A stretch of 64,000 bases of DNA from Gemmatimonadota bacterium. Lineage in GTDB: Bacteria; JAAXHH01. Position numbers and translations under genes: made by a program. The notes beneath the pieces were generated by a model that was not told the DNA's origin, made no database searches, and worked only from the letters and a program-made list of their open reading frames with translations. Location: positions 124,001 to 188,000 of the forward strand of contig VXTP01000006.1 in NCBI GenBank assembly GCA_009837395.1, in the 5' to 3' direction. Of the stretch, positions 25,295 through 33,747 are shown one piece after another (the first letter of the stretch is position 1; each line of letters begins with the position of its first letter).

Positions 25295-26344
25295 CTAATC
25301 GGACCGGACGACGATCACGCGGTCCGCTCTTCCATGCAGGATGGCCCGGTTCTCGATGCCGGCGTCTCTGTCGATGACCGCATAGGAGATCGATGCGCCG
25401 TCGCCGACATCGGCGCCCGCCAAGATCACGCTGTGTTCAATGGCCGCGCCGTGTCCGATGCGAACGCCGGGGCCGATACTGACGCCGGGGCCGATGCGGC
25501 ATCGTTCGAGTTCGGCCGTGTCGTCGACGATCACCGGCGGTCGCATCACGAGATTCGGAGAAGAGAAGTTGTCGTCCATGATCTCCGGCAGTGCCGACCT
25601 CGTGCTTTCCGGATTCGATGCGAGCATCCGTTCATTCGATGCCAGGTACGTCTCGGGCGATGTCACGTCGAATGGCGGATGGAAGGCGTCCAGATCCAGC
25701 ACGGTTTCGCCGCGGCCGGCGAGATCATCGAGCGCCGCGTCAAACAGGCCATTCAGTGTATGGTCATGGGTGCTTAATTCTACCAGGACTACGCAGGTCC
25801 GGGGTGACATCAAATAGATACGGGTATGCTCATCTGCATCGCGCGAAGGACCGGAGGCTTGCCCGGTACTTCGCCCCGCACGGATCCCGCATGGGCGGTG
25901 CTCACGGTATGACTGAACCAGTTGCGCGTAACCCTCTGATTCGAGCAGCAGTGGACCGGTTGATACCAGAAACGGCGCATCTTTCGCAAACGCCGCCACT
26001 TCCCTGACAAGCTGACACTGGCGTTGTCCGTCCGTTGCATCCCGCGCATCCCGTGCGTCCCGCGCGTCCCGCGCATTTCGAGCGTCCCGCGCGTCCAGGT
26101 AGGCCAGGGACATGCCCCATCGCGCCCCGTTTCCGCACAACGCCGCGATCTCCCCGGTGTCCCGGCCGGCCGCGATCAGCGTTTCCCGAACGCCGGTCCG
26201 TGCGTATTCCGACAGCATCCATTCGACAAGCGGCTTGTTGGCCAGAGGAAGAAGCAGATCCGGGCAGCCATCCCATTTGGCAGGCCCGGCCGCATCGCGA
26301 TCCGCGGTCAGAATGACGCCTCTAACCAACCCGTTGACGTCCAT
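25295..26344 (-). CDS. Nucleotidyltransferase-like protein with left-handed beta-helix, degenerate catalytic motif
   Basis: A ~349-residue protein shaped like sugar-nucleotide pyrophosphorylases: an N-terminal Rossmann-like domain (RGVILTADRD, then LLPLANKPLVEWMLSEYARTG) and C-terminal hexapeptide repeats (CRIGPGVSIGPGVRIGHGAAIEHSVI) forming a beta-helix. The usual G-G-x-G-x-R nucleotide-binding signature is absent; the equivalent segment reads LTADRDAAGPAKW. It may therefore be a non-catalytic scaffold. Residues after LAYLDARDA form a run of D-A-R units encoded by a 9-bp tandem repeat. Start ATG 26344 is chosen by similarity to the family; its ribosome site is weak. Confidence 0.68.
   Translation of the reverse strand: MDVNGLVRGVILTADRDAAGPAKWDGCPDLLLPLANKPLVEWMLSEYARTGVRETLIAAGRDTGEIAALCGNGARWGMSLAYLDARDARNARDARDARDARDATDGQRQCQLVREVAAFAKDAPFLVSTGPLLLESEGYAQLVQSYREHRPCGIRAGRSTGQASGPSRDADEHTRIYLMSPRTCVVLVELSTHDHTLNGLFDAALDDLAGRGETVLDLDAFHPPFDVTSPETYLASNERMLASNPESTRSALPEIMDDNFSSPNLVMRPPVIVDDTAELERCRIGPGVSIGPGVRIGHGAAIEHSVILAGADVGDGASISYAVIDRDAGIENRAILHGRADRVIVVRSD
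26041..26094. repeat. 9-bp tandem repeat inside the nucleotidyltransferase-like gene
   Basis: Six units close to CCCGCGCGT follow one another; one is diverged (TTCGAGCGT). On the coding strand they encode a run of D-A-R/D-A-x triplets inserted between two core strands. Copy number is a multiple of three codons, so length change keeps the frame. Confidence 0.85.
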
Positions 26345-26573
26345 GCTTCGACGGCTCCCGGCGGCAGGCCTCGACCTGTCGGAACCCATGGCCCGCAACC
26401 CGCTGCAACCCCTGCGGAATCCTCTGAAACGACTCGACTAAACTAAGTTTGGAACCCGTCTTCGTCAAGGCCATTGGAGGCGGAGGACACGGGGGATTTG
26501 CTTGACAGCAACCACGGTCCGGGCTTACTTACCGCCCGTTGTTCGGAAGTACCTACCGGCGAGAGGAACAGTC

Positions 26574-27827
26574 ATGTCCCCAGCGAAAGGCCGCAGCGGC
26601 GAGATGTCCTTCCTGGAACATCTCGAAGAGCTTCGCAGGGCCATACTGAAGTCCGTCCTCGCCATCCTGGTCGGCATGGTCCTCTGCTTCACCTTTGCCG
26701 ACTACATCATCAATTTCCTGCTCTCGCCTACCTTCCAGGAAAACCTCAAGACCGAGATCGAGATCCAGGCCATCCGGCCGGCCGGCATGTTCACGGCCAG
26801 GGTGAACATCTCGCTGCTGCTGGGATTCGCCCTTGTACTACCCTACGTACTCTACCAGCTCTGGACATTCATATCCCCCGGCCTGCTCGACAAGGAGAAG
26901 AAGTACGTCCCCCTCGTCATCTTCTTCTGCTGCGTGCTGTTCCTCGTCGGTGCGGCCTTCGCTTTCTACGTCCTGATCCCGGTCATGGTCCGGTTTTTCG
27001 TGCAGCTCCATGTGCCGGACATCAAGCCCCAGTGGGACATCGGGTTCTATATCGGACTCGTAAACAAGATGGTACTCATCATGGGCGTCGTGTTCCAGAT
27101 GCCGGCCGTGGTGGCCTTTCTGACCTGGCTACGCATCCTGAACGCCGGCGTGCTCAAACGGGTGTGGCGCATCGCCCTGGTCGTCATCTTCATCGCCGCG
27201 GCCGTCATCACGCCCACGGGCGATCCCTACACGCAGACCCTCGTGGCGATCCCGCTGGTGGTGCTGTATTTCATCAGCATGGGGATCGCCGCGCTGATCG
27301 GCCGCAGCCGCAGGAAAGCCGAAGAGGCCGAAGAAGAGGAAGAGGGGGATGACGACGGTGACGGTGGTGGAGAAGGCGGCGGCGGTGAAGACGACGGGGA
27401 GCGGCCCGCGCTGACCACCGGCGAACCCGATACCCCGACCCTTCCCCGGGATTCGTCGACCCCGGCCGGCGAGCAGCGCACCGGTCGAGGCTACTGGCCC
27501 GATGACGATGAGTTCATCTACGACTACGATGTAGAGATGGGGTATTCCGAAGAGCCGGAGGACAAGGCTGACGAGGATGGTGCTGATAAGCCGGACCAGG
27601 GCGGCCGTAGAGTCGATGGTGATCCAGCGAGTAGTGACGCGACAGATCAGAAAGAAGCGGAATCGGACGAAACCAGCGGGCACGAGACCAGTGGGGAGCA
27701 CTCCAGCGGATCGGACGAGTCAGGGGAAATGGACGAGACCAGCGGGGACGACTCCAGCGGATCGGACGAGACCGGCGGAGAGGATGCTACGGACCCAGAC
27801 CGTTCAGATGATGACAAGAAGAACTGA
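26574..27827 (+). CDS. tatC: Sec-independent protein translocase TatC with long acidic C-terminal tail
   Basis: The membrane receptor of the Tat system, which exports folded proteins. The ~250-residue core is typical: EMSFLEHLEELRRAILKSVL at the N-terminus, LLSPTFQENLK, GFALVLPYVLYQLWTFISPG, PVMVRFFVQL, FQMPAVVAFLTWLRI and ITPTGDPYTQTLVAIPLVVLY. It is followed by ~165 extra residues that are strongly acidic (poly-Glu/Asp near residue 260) and end in repeats of D-E-T-S-G and D-S-S-G-S. Bacterial TatC usually ends soon after the last helix. ATG 26574 is six bases after AGAGGA. tatA lies 24 kb away. Confidence 0.92.
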   Translation: MSPAKGRSGEMSFLEHLEELRRAILKSVLAILVGMVLCFTFADYIINFLLSPTFQENLKTEIEIQAIRPAGMFTARVNISLLLGFALVLPYVLYQLWTFISPGLLDKEKKYVPLVIFFCCVLFLVGAAFAFYVLIPVMVRFFVQLHVPDIKPQWDIGFYIGLVNKMVLIMGVVFQMPAVVAFLTWLRILNAGVLKRVWRIALVVIFIAAAVITPTGDPYTQTLVAIPLVVLYFISMGIAALIGRSRRKAEEAEEEEEGDDDGDGGGEGGGGEDDGERPALTTGEPDTPTLPRDSSTPAGEQRTGRGYWPDDDEFIYDYDVEMGYSEEPEDKADEDGADKPDQGGRRVDGDPASSDATDQKEAESDETSGHETSGEHSSGSDESGEMDETSGDDSSGSDETGGEDATDPDRSDDDKKN

Positions 27828-27880
27828 AATTCTGGGAATCAGACCGGCCGGAAGCTGAATCCGGTCAGCATGCCCGCCGC

Positions 27881-30697
27881 TCACAAGTAGTGCGACACCC
27901 GCAGGTACAGGTACCGGCCCATGTAATCGTAGGTGGAGAAATCCGAGGTCCCCAGCAGCCCGTTGAAGATCACAGCGGGCGGCTGGTCGAAGACGTTGTT
28001 CATCCCCAGGGTCAGCACGGTACCGCCCGCCCCGGTAAACAGCCGGTACGTTCCACGAAGGCCGAGCACGCTGTTGGACGCCACGTCCCGGTAGGCCGGC
28101 GTCTCGACGACGTCAGCCCGATACAGGCCCTTGCAGTCGTTGTCCTCGCACTCCACGAAACCACCGACGTATTCCCACGTAAGTCCCGCCGAGGCGCGCC
28201 GCCACTTGAGGTCCAGCGCGGCGCTGTGGCGCCACCTGGGAAACACGCCCACGTCGTAGTATCCCCTGGCCTTGATCACTTCCGTGCCGCCGGCCGCGGG
28301 AATGAACTGGTCATACCGGAACAGCAGGTTGGCCTCCAGCCGCGCCGACAGGATACCCAGGGGGGTGTTGCCGTTGTATGCGGCCTCCAGGTCCAACCCG
28401 GCCGTTTCGGTCTCGCCGACGTTGGTATTGGTCTGCACGATGTGGGAGATCAGCTTCGTATCGGCGTCCCGCACGATCTGGCCGCAACTGGTGGGGTTGT
28501 CCTGGGAGTAGCAATTGCTCAGGATGACGCCCGCGGGGAGGGATCCGATCTCGTCCTCTATACGGTTCCGATAGTAGTTCAGGTCGAGCTGGAGGTCCGG
28601 TGCGAAACCGGGGCGATAGCGCATGCCTGCCGTGATCATCCCCGCGCGCTCCGGTTCGAGGTCGGTCGACCCGCCCTCCCGTGCCCGCAGCTGGGCGCGG
28701 GTGTCCCTCAACCCGGACGGGATGCCCGCGGCGGCACAGTTCCGCTGCTGCTGCGAGGTAAGTTCCCGGGGGTTGCCCGCTTCGTCCACTACGCTGCAGG
28801 GATCGCTCACCAGGGGAAACACGTCGTTCGCACCGAGGAACATCTCGGCGATGCCGGGGGCCCGGAAGGCGTTGGAGTAGGTGGCCCGCAGCGTCAGGCC
28901 CCGGGGCAGTTCCAGGCTGGCCCCGGATTCATAGGTCATTCCGGCACCGAAAGTGTCGTACTGAAACACTCTTCCCGCCGCGTTCAGGTGGAACCCGATG
29001 CCGTTCCCGTGGTAAACCGGCAACCGGGTCTCGCCGTACAGGGCGCGTACGGAAAAGCCTCCTTCGGTCGCTTCGGTTCGAAACCCCGTCGTGTTACCCG
29101 AAGCCGTAATGGGGTCGGGCGTATAGGCGCCGGACTCCCAGCGCGACGACACACCCGCGGCCACGGACAGCGGTCCGTGCGTGAGTTCCAACAGGTCGCC
29201 CGTCAGGTTCCACTGCAGGATCTTCTGCTGCGTGTAGCCCCGGGCAACGCCGGTGTACTGGATGTAGGCCAGCATCTCTGGCGTGATCGTTCCGGCGCCG
29301 TGCAGGATATCGAGGGGGACGCAGCTCCCCGTGCATGCCTCGTCCGGACCCAGCGCCCTCGTGAGGTTGCTCCGGATGAACCGGCCCCGGTTGACCGTGG
29401 TTCCGGATGTGCGCCCGAAGGCATAGAAGACGTCCGAGTCGAAGCTTGCGAGGCGGCTCCTGAGGCCCAGTACGATTCGAAAGGTGCTGAGGTCCTGGTT
29501 GAAGATCCGGTTGCCTGCCTCCACGAAGCGTCGCCGCACGTCCACGAAGTCCCGCCCGAACGCATTATACCGGTTGCCCGCCGAGACCGGCGTGTCTTCT
29601 TCGATGGTGAAGAGCGGAGTCGGCGCGAGCTTCTGTTCGGACTGCCGGTTGGTATACACCACCTCGAAGAACGGCCGCAGCCGGTCGCTCAGCCGGTGCG
29701 TGCCGCCGAGGAACGTGGTATACCGTTTTTGGGGCGTGAAGATGTAGTTTTCGGGCTGGTAGTTATAGAGGTCGCCGGTACCGTCCAGCGAATTCCCCGC
29801 GTAATTGAAGGGCCGCCACCCCGTGGACGGATCGAGAAAGTAGTCGCCGGCCTCGTCGCCCGCCGCCGCGTTGACGGCCTTCCAGGCGTCGTTCCCCGTC
29901 GCACCGGACCGATCGACGATATGGCCTTCCGGTGTCGCCGAGCTGCCGCTCGTCGTGAAGGACCCGTCGTTCCTTCCCCAGTCGTAGCTTTTGTCTGACT
30001 CGCTGAAACTACGTTCGTAGGTCCAGACCGGCCGCTGGTCGTGGTATCCGGCGGAGAACAGGATATTGCCCCGGTCTCTTTCAAGCCCCGCCGAAAAAGC
30101 AAGGTCTATGGCCGCGCCGTCCCCTGTGCCCGATACGCCCTGGTAGGCTTCGAATTCCACGCCATCCAGGTCCGACCGCGTGATGACGTTGACGACCCCG
30201 CCCACGGCGTCGGAACCGTATACCGCGGAAGCGCCGTCCTTGAGCACTTCAATCCGTTCGATTACGGTGGATGGCAGGGCGTTGAGATCGACCGCGGCGT
30301 CCGCGCCGAGGCCGCCGGGCACGAACCTGCGGCCATTGACCAGGACCAGCGTTCGGTGGGCGCCGAGGCCGCGGAGGCTGATGCGGGTGGCCCCGTCGCC
30401 CTGGTAGTTCGCCTGGGTGTTGGTGGCGTTGGATTGGACCGTGAGCGACTGGAGGACGTCCCCCACGGAAGCGAGCCCCCTGGCGCGGATCTCCTCACGG
30501 GCGAGGATGACCACCGGGGCCGTCGAGCCTTCCGCCTCGCCCCGGATCCTGGACCCGGTCACCGTCACTTCGTCGAAGACGTAGTCGATCTGAAGAGAGT
30601 CCGACTCGACCGCGTCCTGGGCGAGGATCCCGGTACTGGTGGGCGCCGCAAATAAGCACGCCGCCAACAGCCATGTTCGTGTTCGTCCGTCGATCAA
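27881..30697 (-). CDS. TonB-dependent outer-membrane receptor (paralogue 1)
   Basis: A ~938-residue outer-membrane gated porin. A signal peptide (LLAACLFAAPTSTGILAQ) precedes the plug domain, which shows DEVTVTGSRIRGEAEGS, GDVLQSLTVQSN, RISLRGLGAHRTLVLVNGRR and the long conserved block IERIEVLKDGASAVYGSDAV. The rest is a barrel with alternating aromatic strands, ending in a C-terminal Leu preceded by YLYLRVSHY. No SusD partner is adjacent. The start codon is TTG and the ribosome site is weak. It follows paralogue 2 by 36 bases and is closely related to it, so both come from one transcript. Ligand unknown. Confidence 0.9.
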   Translation of the reverse strand: MIDGRTRTWLLAACLFAAPTSTGILAQDAVESDSLQIDYVFDEVTVTGSRIRGEAEGSTAPVVILAREEIRARGLASVGDVLQSLTVQSNATNTQANYQGDGATRISLRGLGAHRTLVLVNGRRFVPGGLGADAAVDLNALPSTVIERIEVLKDGASAVYGSDAVGGVVNVITRSDLDGVEFEAYQGVSGTGDGAAIDLAFSAGLERDRGNILFSAGYHDQRPVWTYERSFSESDKSYDWGRNDGSFTTSGSSATPEGHIVDRSGATGNDAWKAVNAAAGDEAGDYFLDPSTGWRPFNYAGNSLDGTGDLYNYQPENYIFTPQKRYTTFLGGTHRLSDRLRPFFEVVYTNRQSEQKLAPTPLFTIEEDTPVSAGNRYNAFGRDFVDVRRRFVEAGNRIFNQDLSTFRIVLGLRSRLASFDSDVFYAFGRTSGTTVNRGRFIRSNLTRALGPDEACTGSCVPLDILHGAGTITPEMLAYIQYTGVARGYTQQKILQWNLTGDLLELTHGPLSVAAGVSSRWESGAYTPDPITASGNTTGFRTEATEGGFSVRALYGETRLPVYHGNGIGFHLNAAGRVFQYDTFGAGMTYESGASLELPRGLTLRATYSNAFRAPGIAEMFLGANDVFPLVSDPCSVVDEAGNPRELTSQQQRNCAAAGIPSGLRDTRAQLRAREGGSTDLEPERAGMITAGMRYRPGFAPDLQLDLNYYRNRIEDEIGSLPAGVILSNCYSQDNPTSCGQIVRDADTKLISHIVQTNTNVGETETAGLDLEAAYNGNTPLGILSARLEANLLFRYDQFIPAAGGTEVIKARGYYDVGVFPRWRHSAALDLKWRRASAGLTWEYVGGFVECEDNDCKGLYRADVVETPAYRDVASNSVLGLRGTYRLFTGAGGTVLTLGMNNVFDQPPAVIFNGLLGTSDFSTYDYMGRYLYLRVSHYL

Positions 30698-30733
30698 TAC
30701 CGGGACCCGCCCTCCGTCTTCAAAAAGTACAGC

Positions 30734-33538
30734 CTACAGGAAGTGGGACAACCTGATGTACAGGTACCTGCCCAGGAAGTCGTACGACGACGCGTCTGAC
30801 GTGCCCAGGAATCCGTTGAAGATCACCGCGGGCGGGGTGTCGAACACGTTGTTGACACCTACCGTGATCACGGAACCGCCGGCTCCGGTGAACAGTCGGT
30901 AGGACCCCTGGATGCCGAAGAGATGATGTGAATCCACGTCCCGTACCGCCGGGTTCGTACCTACATCGTCGCGATACAGGCCCTTGCAGTCATCGTCCTC
31001 GCACTCCTGGAAACCGCCGGTGTACTGCCAGTTCACACCCGCCGATGCCCGGCCCCACTTCAGGCCGACATTGGCGTTGTGCTGCCAGTTCGGAAACACG
31101 CCCAGGTCGTAATAACCCCTGCCCTGAACCAGTTCGAAGCCACCCGCTACGGGCAGCATCACGTCGTAGGCAAAGAGGTAATTGGACTCCAGCCGCGCCG
31201 AGAGCAGGCCGAGGGGCGTGTCGTCGATGTAATTCAGTTCGATATCCAGCCCGTTGGTTTCCGTCTCGCCGATGTTGGTGGCGGTCGAGAAGATGTTTCT
31301 GATCACACCGTTTTGGTCACGCTGGACCTTGTCGCAGTCCGACGGGCTGTCCTGGGAGTAGCAATTGCTCAGGATCAGGCCCGCGCCGAGCGCACCGATT
31401 TCATCCTCAATCTTAGTGGCGTAGTAACTGACGGCGATATCGAGGTTATCGATGAATTCGGGCTGGTACACCAGGCCGGCCGTCATCGTGTTGGCCCGCT
31501 CCGGCTCGAGATCGGTGGAACCGCCGATCCTGGCCCTGAGCTGCGCCCTGGTGTCTTCGTAATCCGACGGGACCCCCGCAGACGAGCAGTTGCGCATCTG
31601 TTGCGAGGTCAGGTTGCGTGGATTGCCGGCCTCGTCCACGACGCTGCATGGATCGCTGACCAGTGGGAAGCTGTCGCTCTGGCCCAGGAACATCTCGGCG
31701 ATACTCGGCGCACGGAAGGCCTTCGAATAGGTCGACCGGAAGGCCAGGCCTCGAGGCAGCTCGAGACGGGCGCCCGCTTCGTATGTGAAATCCGACCCGA
31801 AAGTATCGTAGTTGAACAACCGACCCGCGGCCGTAACGTTCAGGCCGCCCATATCGTTCTGGTAAACCGGAATGCTGGTCTCGGCGTAGACCGCGCGGAC
31901 CGAGTAGTCGCCCTCGGTCGCTTCTTCCTTGTTGCCCGTGGTATTGCCCGTGGCGGTGATGGGATCGGGTATGGAGCCGCCCGCTTCCCACCGGGACGAA
32001 GCGCCTACGGCCACGGCAAGGGGTCCAGCCGGCAAATCGTACAGGTCACCGGTCAGGTTGTACTGAAGGATTCTCTGCGTCGTATATCCCCTTGCGATTC
32101 CGGTATACGAGATGTAATCAAGCATATCTTCGGTAATCGTACCCGGGCCGTGCAGCAGGTCCAGGGGTACGCAGGGCGCCACACATTCCGAATCGGGTCC
32201 GAGCGCCCTCCTTACATTGCTCAGGATGAACCGGCCCTCGTTGACGTTGGTTCCGCTGGTGCGGCCGTAGGAGAAGGCCAGATCTCCGATAAATCCCTGA
32301 AACTCGTGTTCCATACCCAGGACGATCCGGTAGGTGTCCAGGTCCTGCAGGAAGTTGCGGTTGCTCGCCTCGACGAAACGCCGGCGCACGTCGAGAAAGT
32401 CACGTCCGTATTCGTTGTACTGGTTCTCGGCCGACACCGAGACATCATCTTCGAAAAAGATAAAAAGCGGCGTCGGCGCCAGCTTCTGGTCCGACTGCCG
32501 GTTGGTATAGGACACCTCGAAGAAACCGGTCAGGATGTCGTTGAACAGGTAATTCCCGCTGAGGAACGCGGAATACCGTGTCTGAGGCGTATACAGGTAA
32601 TTCGCGGGCTGGTAATTGTACAGGTCGCCGGAGCCATCGTCCGAGTTACCGCCGAAATTCATGGGTCGCCATCCGCCCGACGGAGCGTTGTAGTAAACAC
32701 TGGCGTCTCCTCCGGCCCTTTCCACGATCGATTGCCAGGCCGCGTTGCCTTCCGCCCCCAGCCGGTCAATGATGGTTCCCTGGGGTGTCGCCGAACTGCC
32801 ATTTGTCGCGAAGGTCCCGTCGTTCGCCTCCCAGTCGTAGGCCTTGTCCGCTTTACTGAAATCACGATCGCCGGTCCAGACCGGCTTGCGGTTGTGGTAC
32901 CCCGCGGAGAACAGGATGCTGCCCCGGCCGCTTCGCAGACCGGCGGTCAGGCTGGCGTCGATCACGTCACCGTCGCCCGCGCCCGCAACGCCCTGGTAGT
33001 ATTCGAACTCCACCCCTTCCAGGTCGGACCGCGTAATCACGTTTACGACACCGCCGACGGCATCGGAACCGTATACGGCCGAGGCGCCGTCCTTGAGCAC
33101 CTCGATGCGTTCAATGACGGAAGCCGGAATGGAGTTCAGGTCGACCGACGAGTTCGCCCCGGTTCCGCCCGGCACGAAACGGCGGCCGTTGACCAGTACG
33201 AGGGTGCGGCCGGCGCCCAGTCCGCGGAGGCTGATCCGGGTGGAGCCGTCGCCGCCGTTATTGGCCTGGGTGTTGATGGCGTTGGATTGGACGGTGAGGG
33301 TCTGGAGCACGTCGCCGATGGACGCGAGTCCCTTCTCCTGGATCTCGGTCTTGGCGAGGATGACAACGGGTGCGGTGGATTCTGCGGCTTCGCCCCTGAT
33401 ACGGGAACCGGTCACGGTTACCTCTTCAGCGACGAAATCGACGCCTTCCAATTCCTGGTCTTGCTGGGCCATGGCATCGGTCGAAACCAAGGCGAACAGC
33501 CCAATGGCCAGCCAGGAAAGGTACTTGCGGTGTTTCAT
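30734..33538 (-). CDS. TonB-dependent outer-membrane receptor (paralogue 2)
   Basis: A 934-residue receptor with signal peptide (LAIGLFALVSTDAMAQ), plug domain (EEVTVTGSRIRGEAAES; RISLRGLGAGRTLVLVNGRR; the IERIEVLKDGASAVYG block) and a 22-strand-type barrel ending RYLYIRLSHFL. ATG 33538 follows AAGGAGA. Near-identical motifs and conserved Cys pairs (ECEDDDCKGLYR; NCYSQDSPSDC) link it to paralogue 1, so the pair is a tandem duplication. A promoter and a 14-bp palindrome lie upstream. The AGCS amino-acid symporter gene upstream hints at an amine or amino-acid ligand, but this is inference. Confidence 0.92.
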   Translation of the reverse strand: MKHRKYLSWLAIGLFALVSTDAMAQQDQELEGVDFVAEEVTVTGSRIRGEAAESTAPVVILAKTEIQEKGLASIGDVLQTLTVQSNAINTQANNGGDGSTRISLRGLGAGRTLVLVNGRRFVPGGTGANSSVDLNSIPASVIERIEVLKDGASAVYGSDAVGGVVNVITRSDLEGVEFEYYQGVAGAGDGDVIDASLTAGLRSGRGSILFSAGYHNRKPVWTGDRDFSKADKAYDWEANDGTFATNGSSATPQGTIIDRLGAEGNAAWQSIVERAGGDASVYYNAPSGGWRPMNFGGNSDDGSGDLYNYQPANYLYTPQTRYSAFLSGNYLFNDILTGFFEVSYTNRQSDQKLAPTPLFIFFEDDVSVSAENQYNEYGRDFLDVRRRFVEASNRNFLQDLDTYRIVLGMEHEFQGFIGDLAFSYGRTSGTNVNEGRFILSNVRRALGPDSECVAPCVPLDLLHGPGTITEDMLDYISYTGIARGYTTQRILQYNLTGDLYDLPAGPLAVAVGASSRWEAGGSIPDPITATGNTTGNKEEATEGDYSVRAVYAETSIPVYQNDMGGLNVTAAGRLFNYDTFGSDFTYEAGARLELPRGLAFRSTYSKAFRAPSIAEMFLGQSDSFPLVSDPCSVVDEAGNPRNLTSQQMRNCSSAGVPSDYEDTRAQLRARIGGSTDLEPERANTMTAGLVYQPEFIDNLDIAVSYYATKIEDEIGALGAGLILSNCYSQDSPSDCDKVQRDQNGVIRNIFSTATNIGETETNGLDIELNYIDDTPLGLLSARLESNYLFAYDVMLPVAGGFELVQGRGYYDLGVFPNWQHNANVGLKWGRASAGVNWQYTGGFQECEDDDCKGLYRDDVGTNPAVRDVDSHHLFGIQGSYRLFTGAGGSVITVGVNNVFDTPPAVIFNGFLGTSDASSYDFLGRYLYIRLSHFL

Positions 33539-33630
33539 GGCGAATCTCCTTACGATTAGATGGTGGAATCGATAGAATTCCTCCTCCTATTTGTGTGGGT
33601 GATTTGGTGTGATGGAAAGGCGGTAACTAC

Positions 33631-33659
33631 AATATGTGGTAAATTGGTGAAGTTGTAAA
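33631..33659 (-). promoter_or_regulatory. Candidate promoter of the TonB receptor pair
   Basis: Reading the minus strand, TTTACA (33659-33654) is followed after 17 bases by CATATT (33636-33631), a reasonable sigma-70-type pair. The predicted transcript would have a leader of roughly 85 bases, including a second purine-rich GGAGGAGG stretch not followed by a start codon. Confidence 0.45.
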
Positions 33660-33672
33660 TACAAAATGTTTA

Positions 33673-33686
33673 GTTTATTAATAAAC
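33673..33686. promoter_or_regulatory. Perfect 14-bp palindrome GTTTATTAATAAAC, candidate operator
   Basis: A perfect dyad just upstream of the candidate -35 of the TonB receptor promoter, centred around -55 from the expected start of transcription. The position suits an activator site. It lies in an AT-rich patch between the receptor and symporter genes. Confidence 0.45.
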
Positions 33687-33747
33687 GGACTGTCGGGCGG
33701 AATCAGGCGGAATCTATCAAATCTGCCGCTTTTCCAGCATCCCATCG

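Noticed and set aside
27842-27866. GACCGG/CCGGTC hairpin between tatC and the TonB receptor as a terminator
   Set aside because: Only a 6-bp stem with a 13-base loop and no T-run; too weak to annotate.
27890-29998. Long plus-strand open frame opposite the second TonB receptor
   Set aside because: Same reasons: it is an antisense shadow of a well-supported receptor gene.
31079-33559. Very long plus-strand open frame opposite a TonB receptor
   Set aside because: It mirrors the receptor codons on the other strand in GC-rich DNA, has no ribosome site and gives a low-complexity product without family features. The receptor on the minus strand has a signal peptide and all plug motifs.
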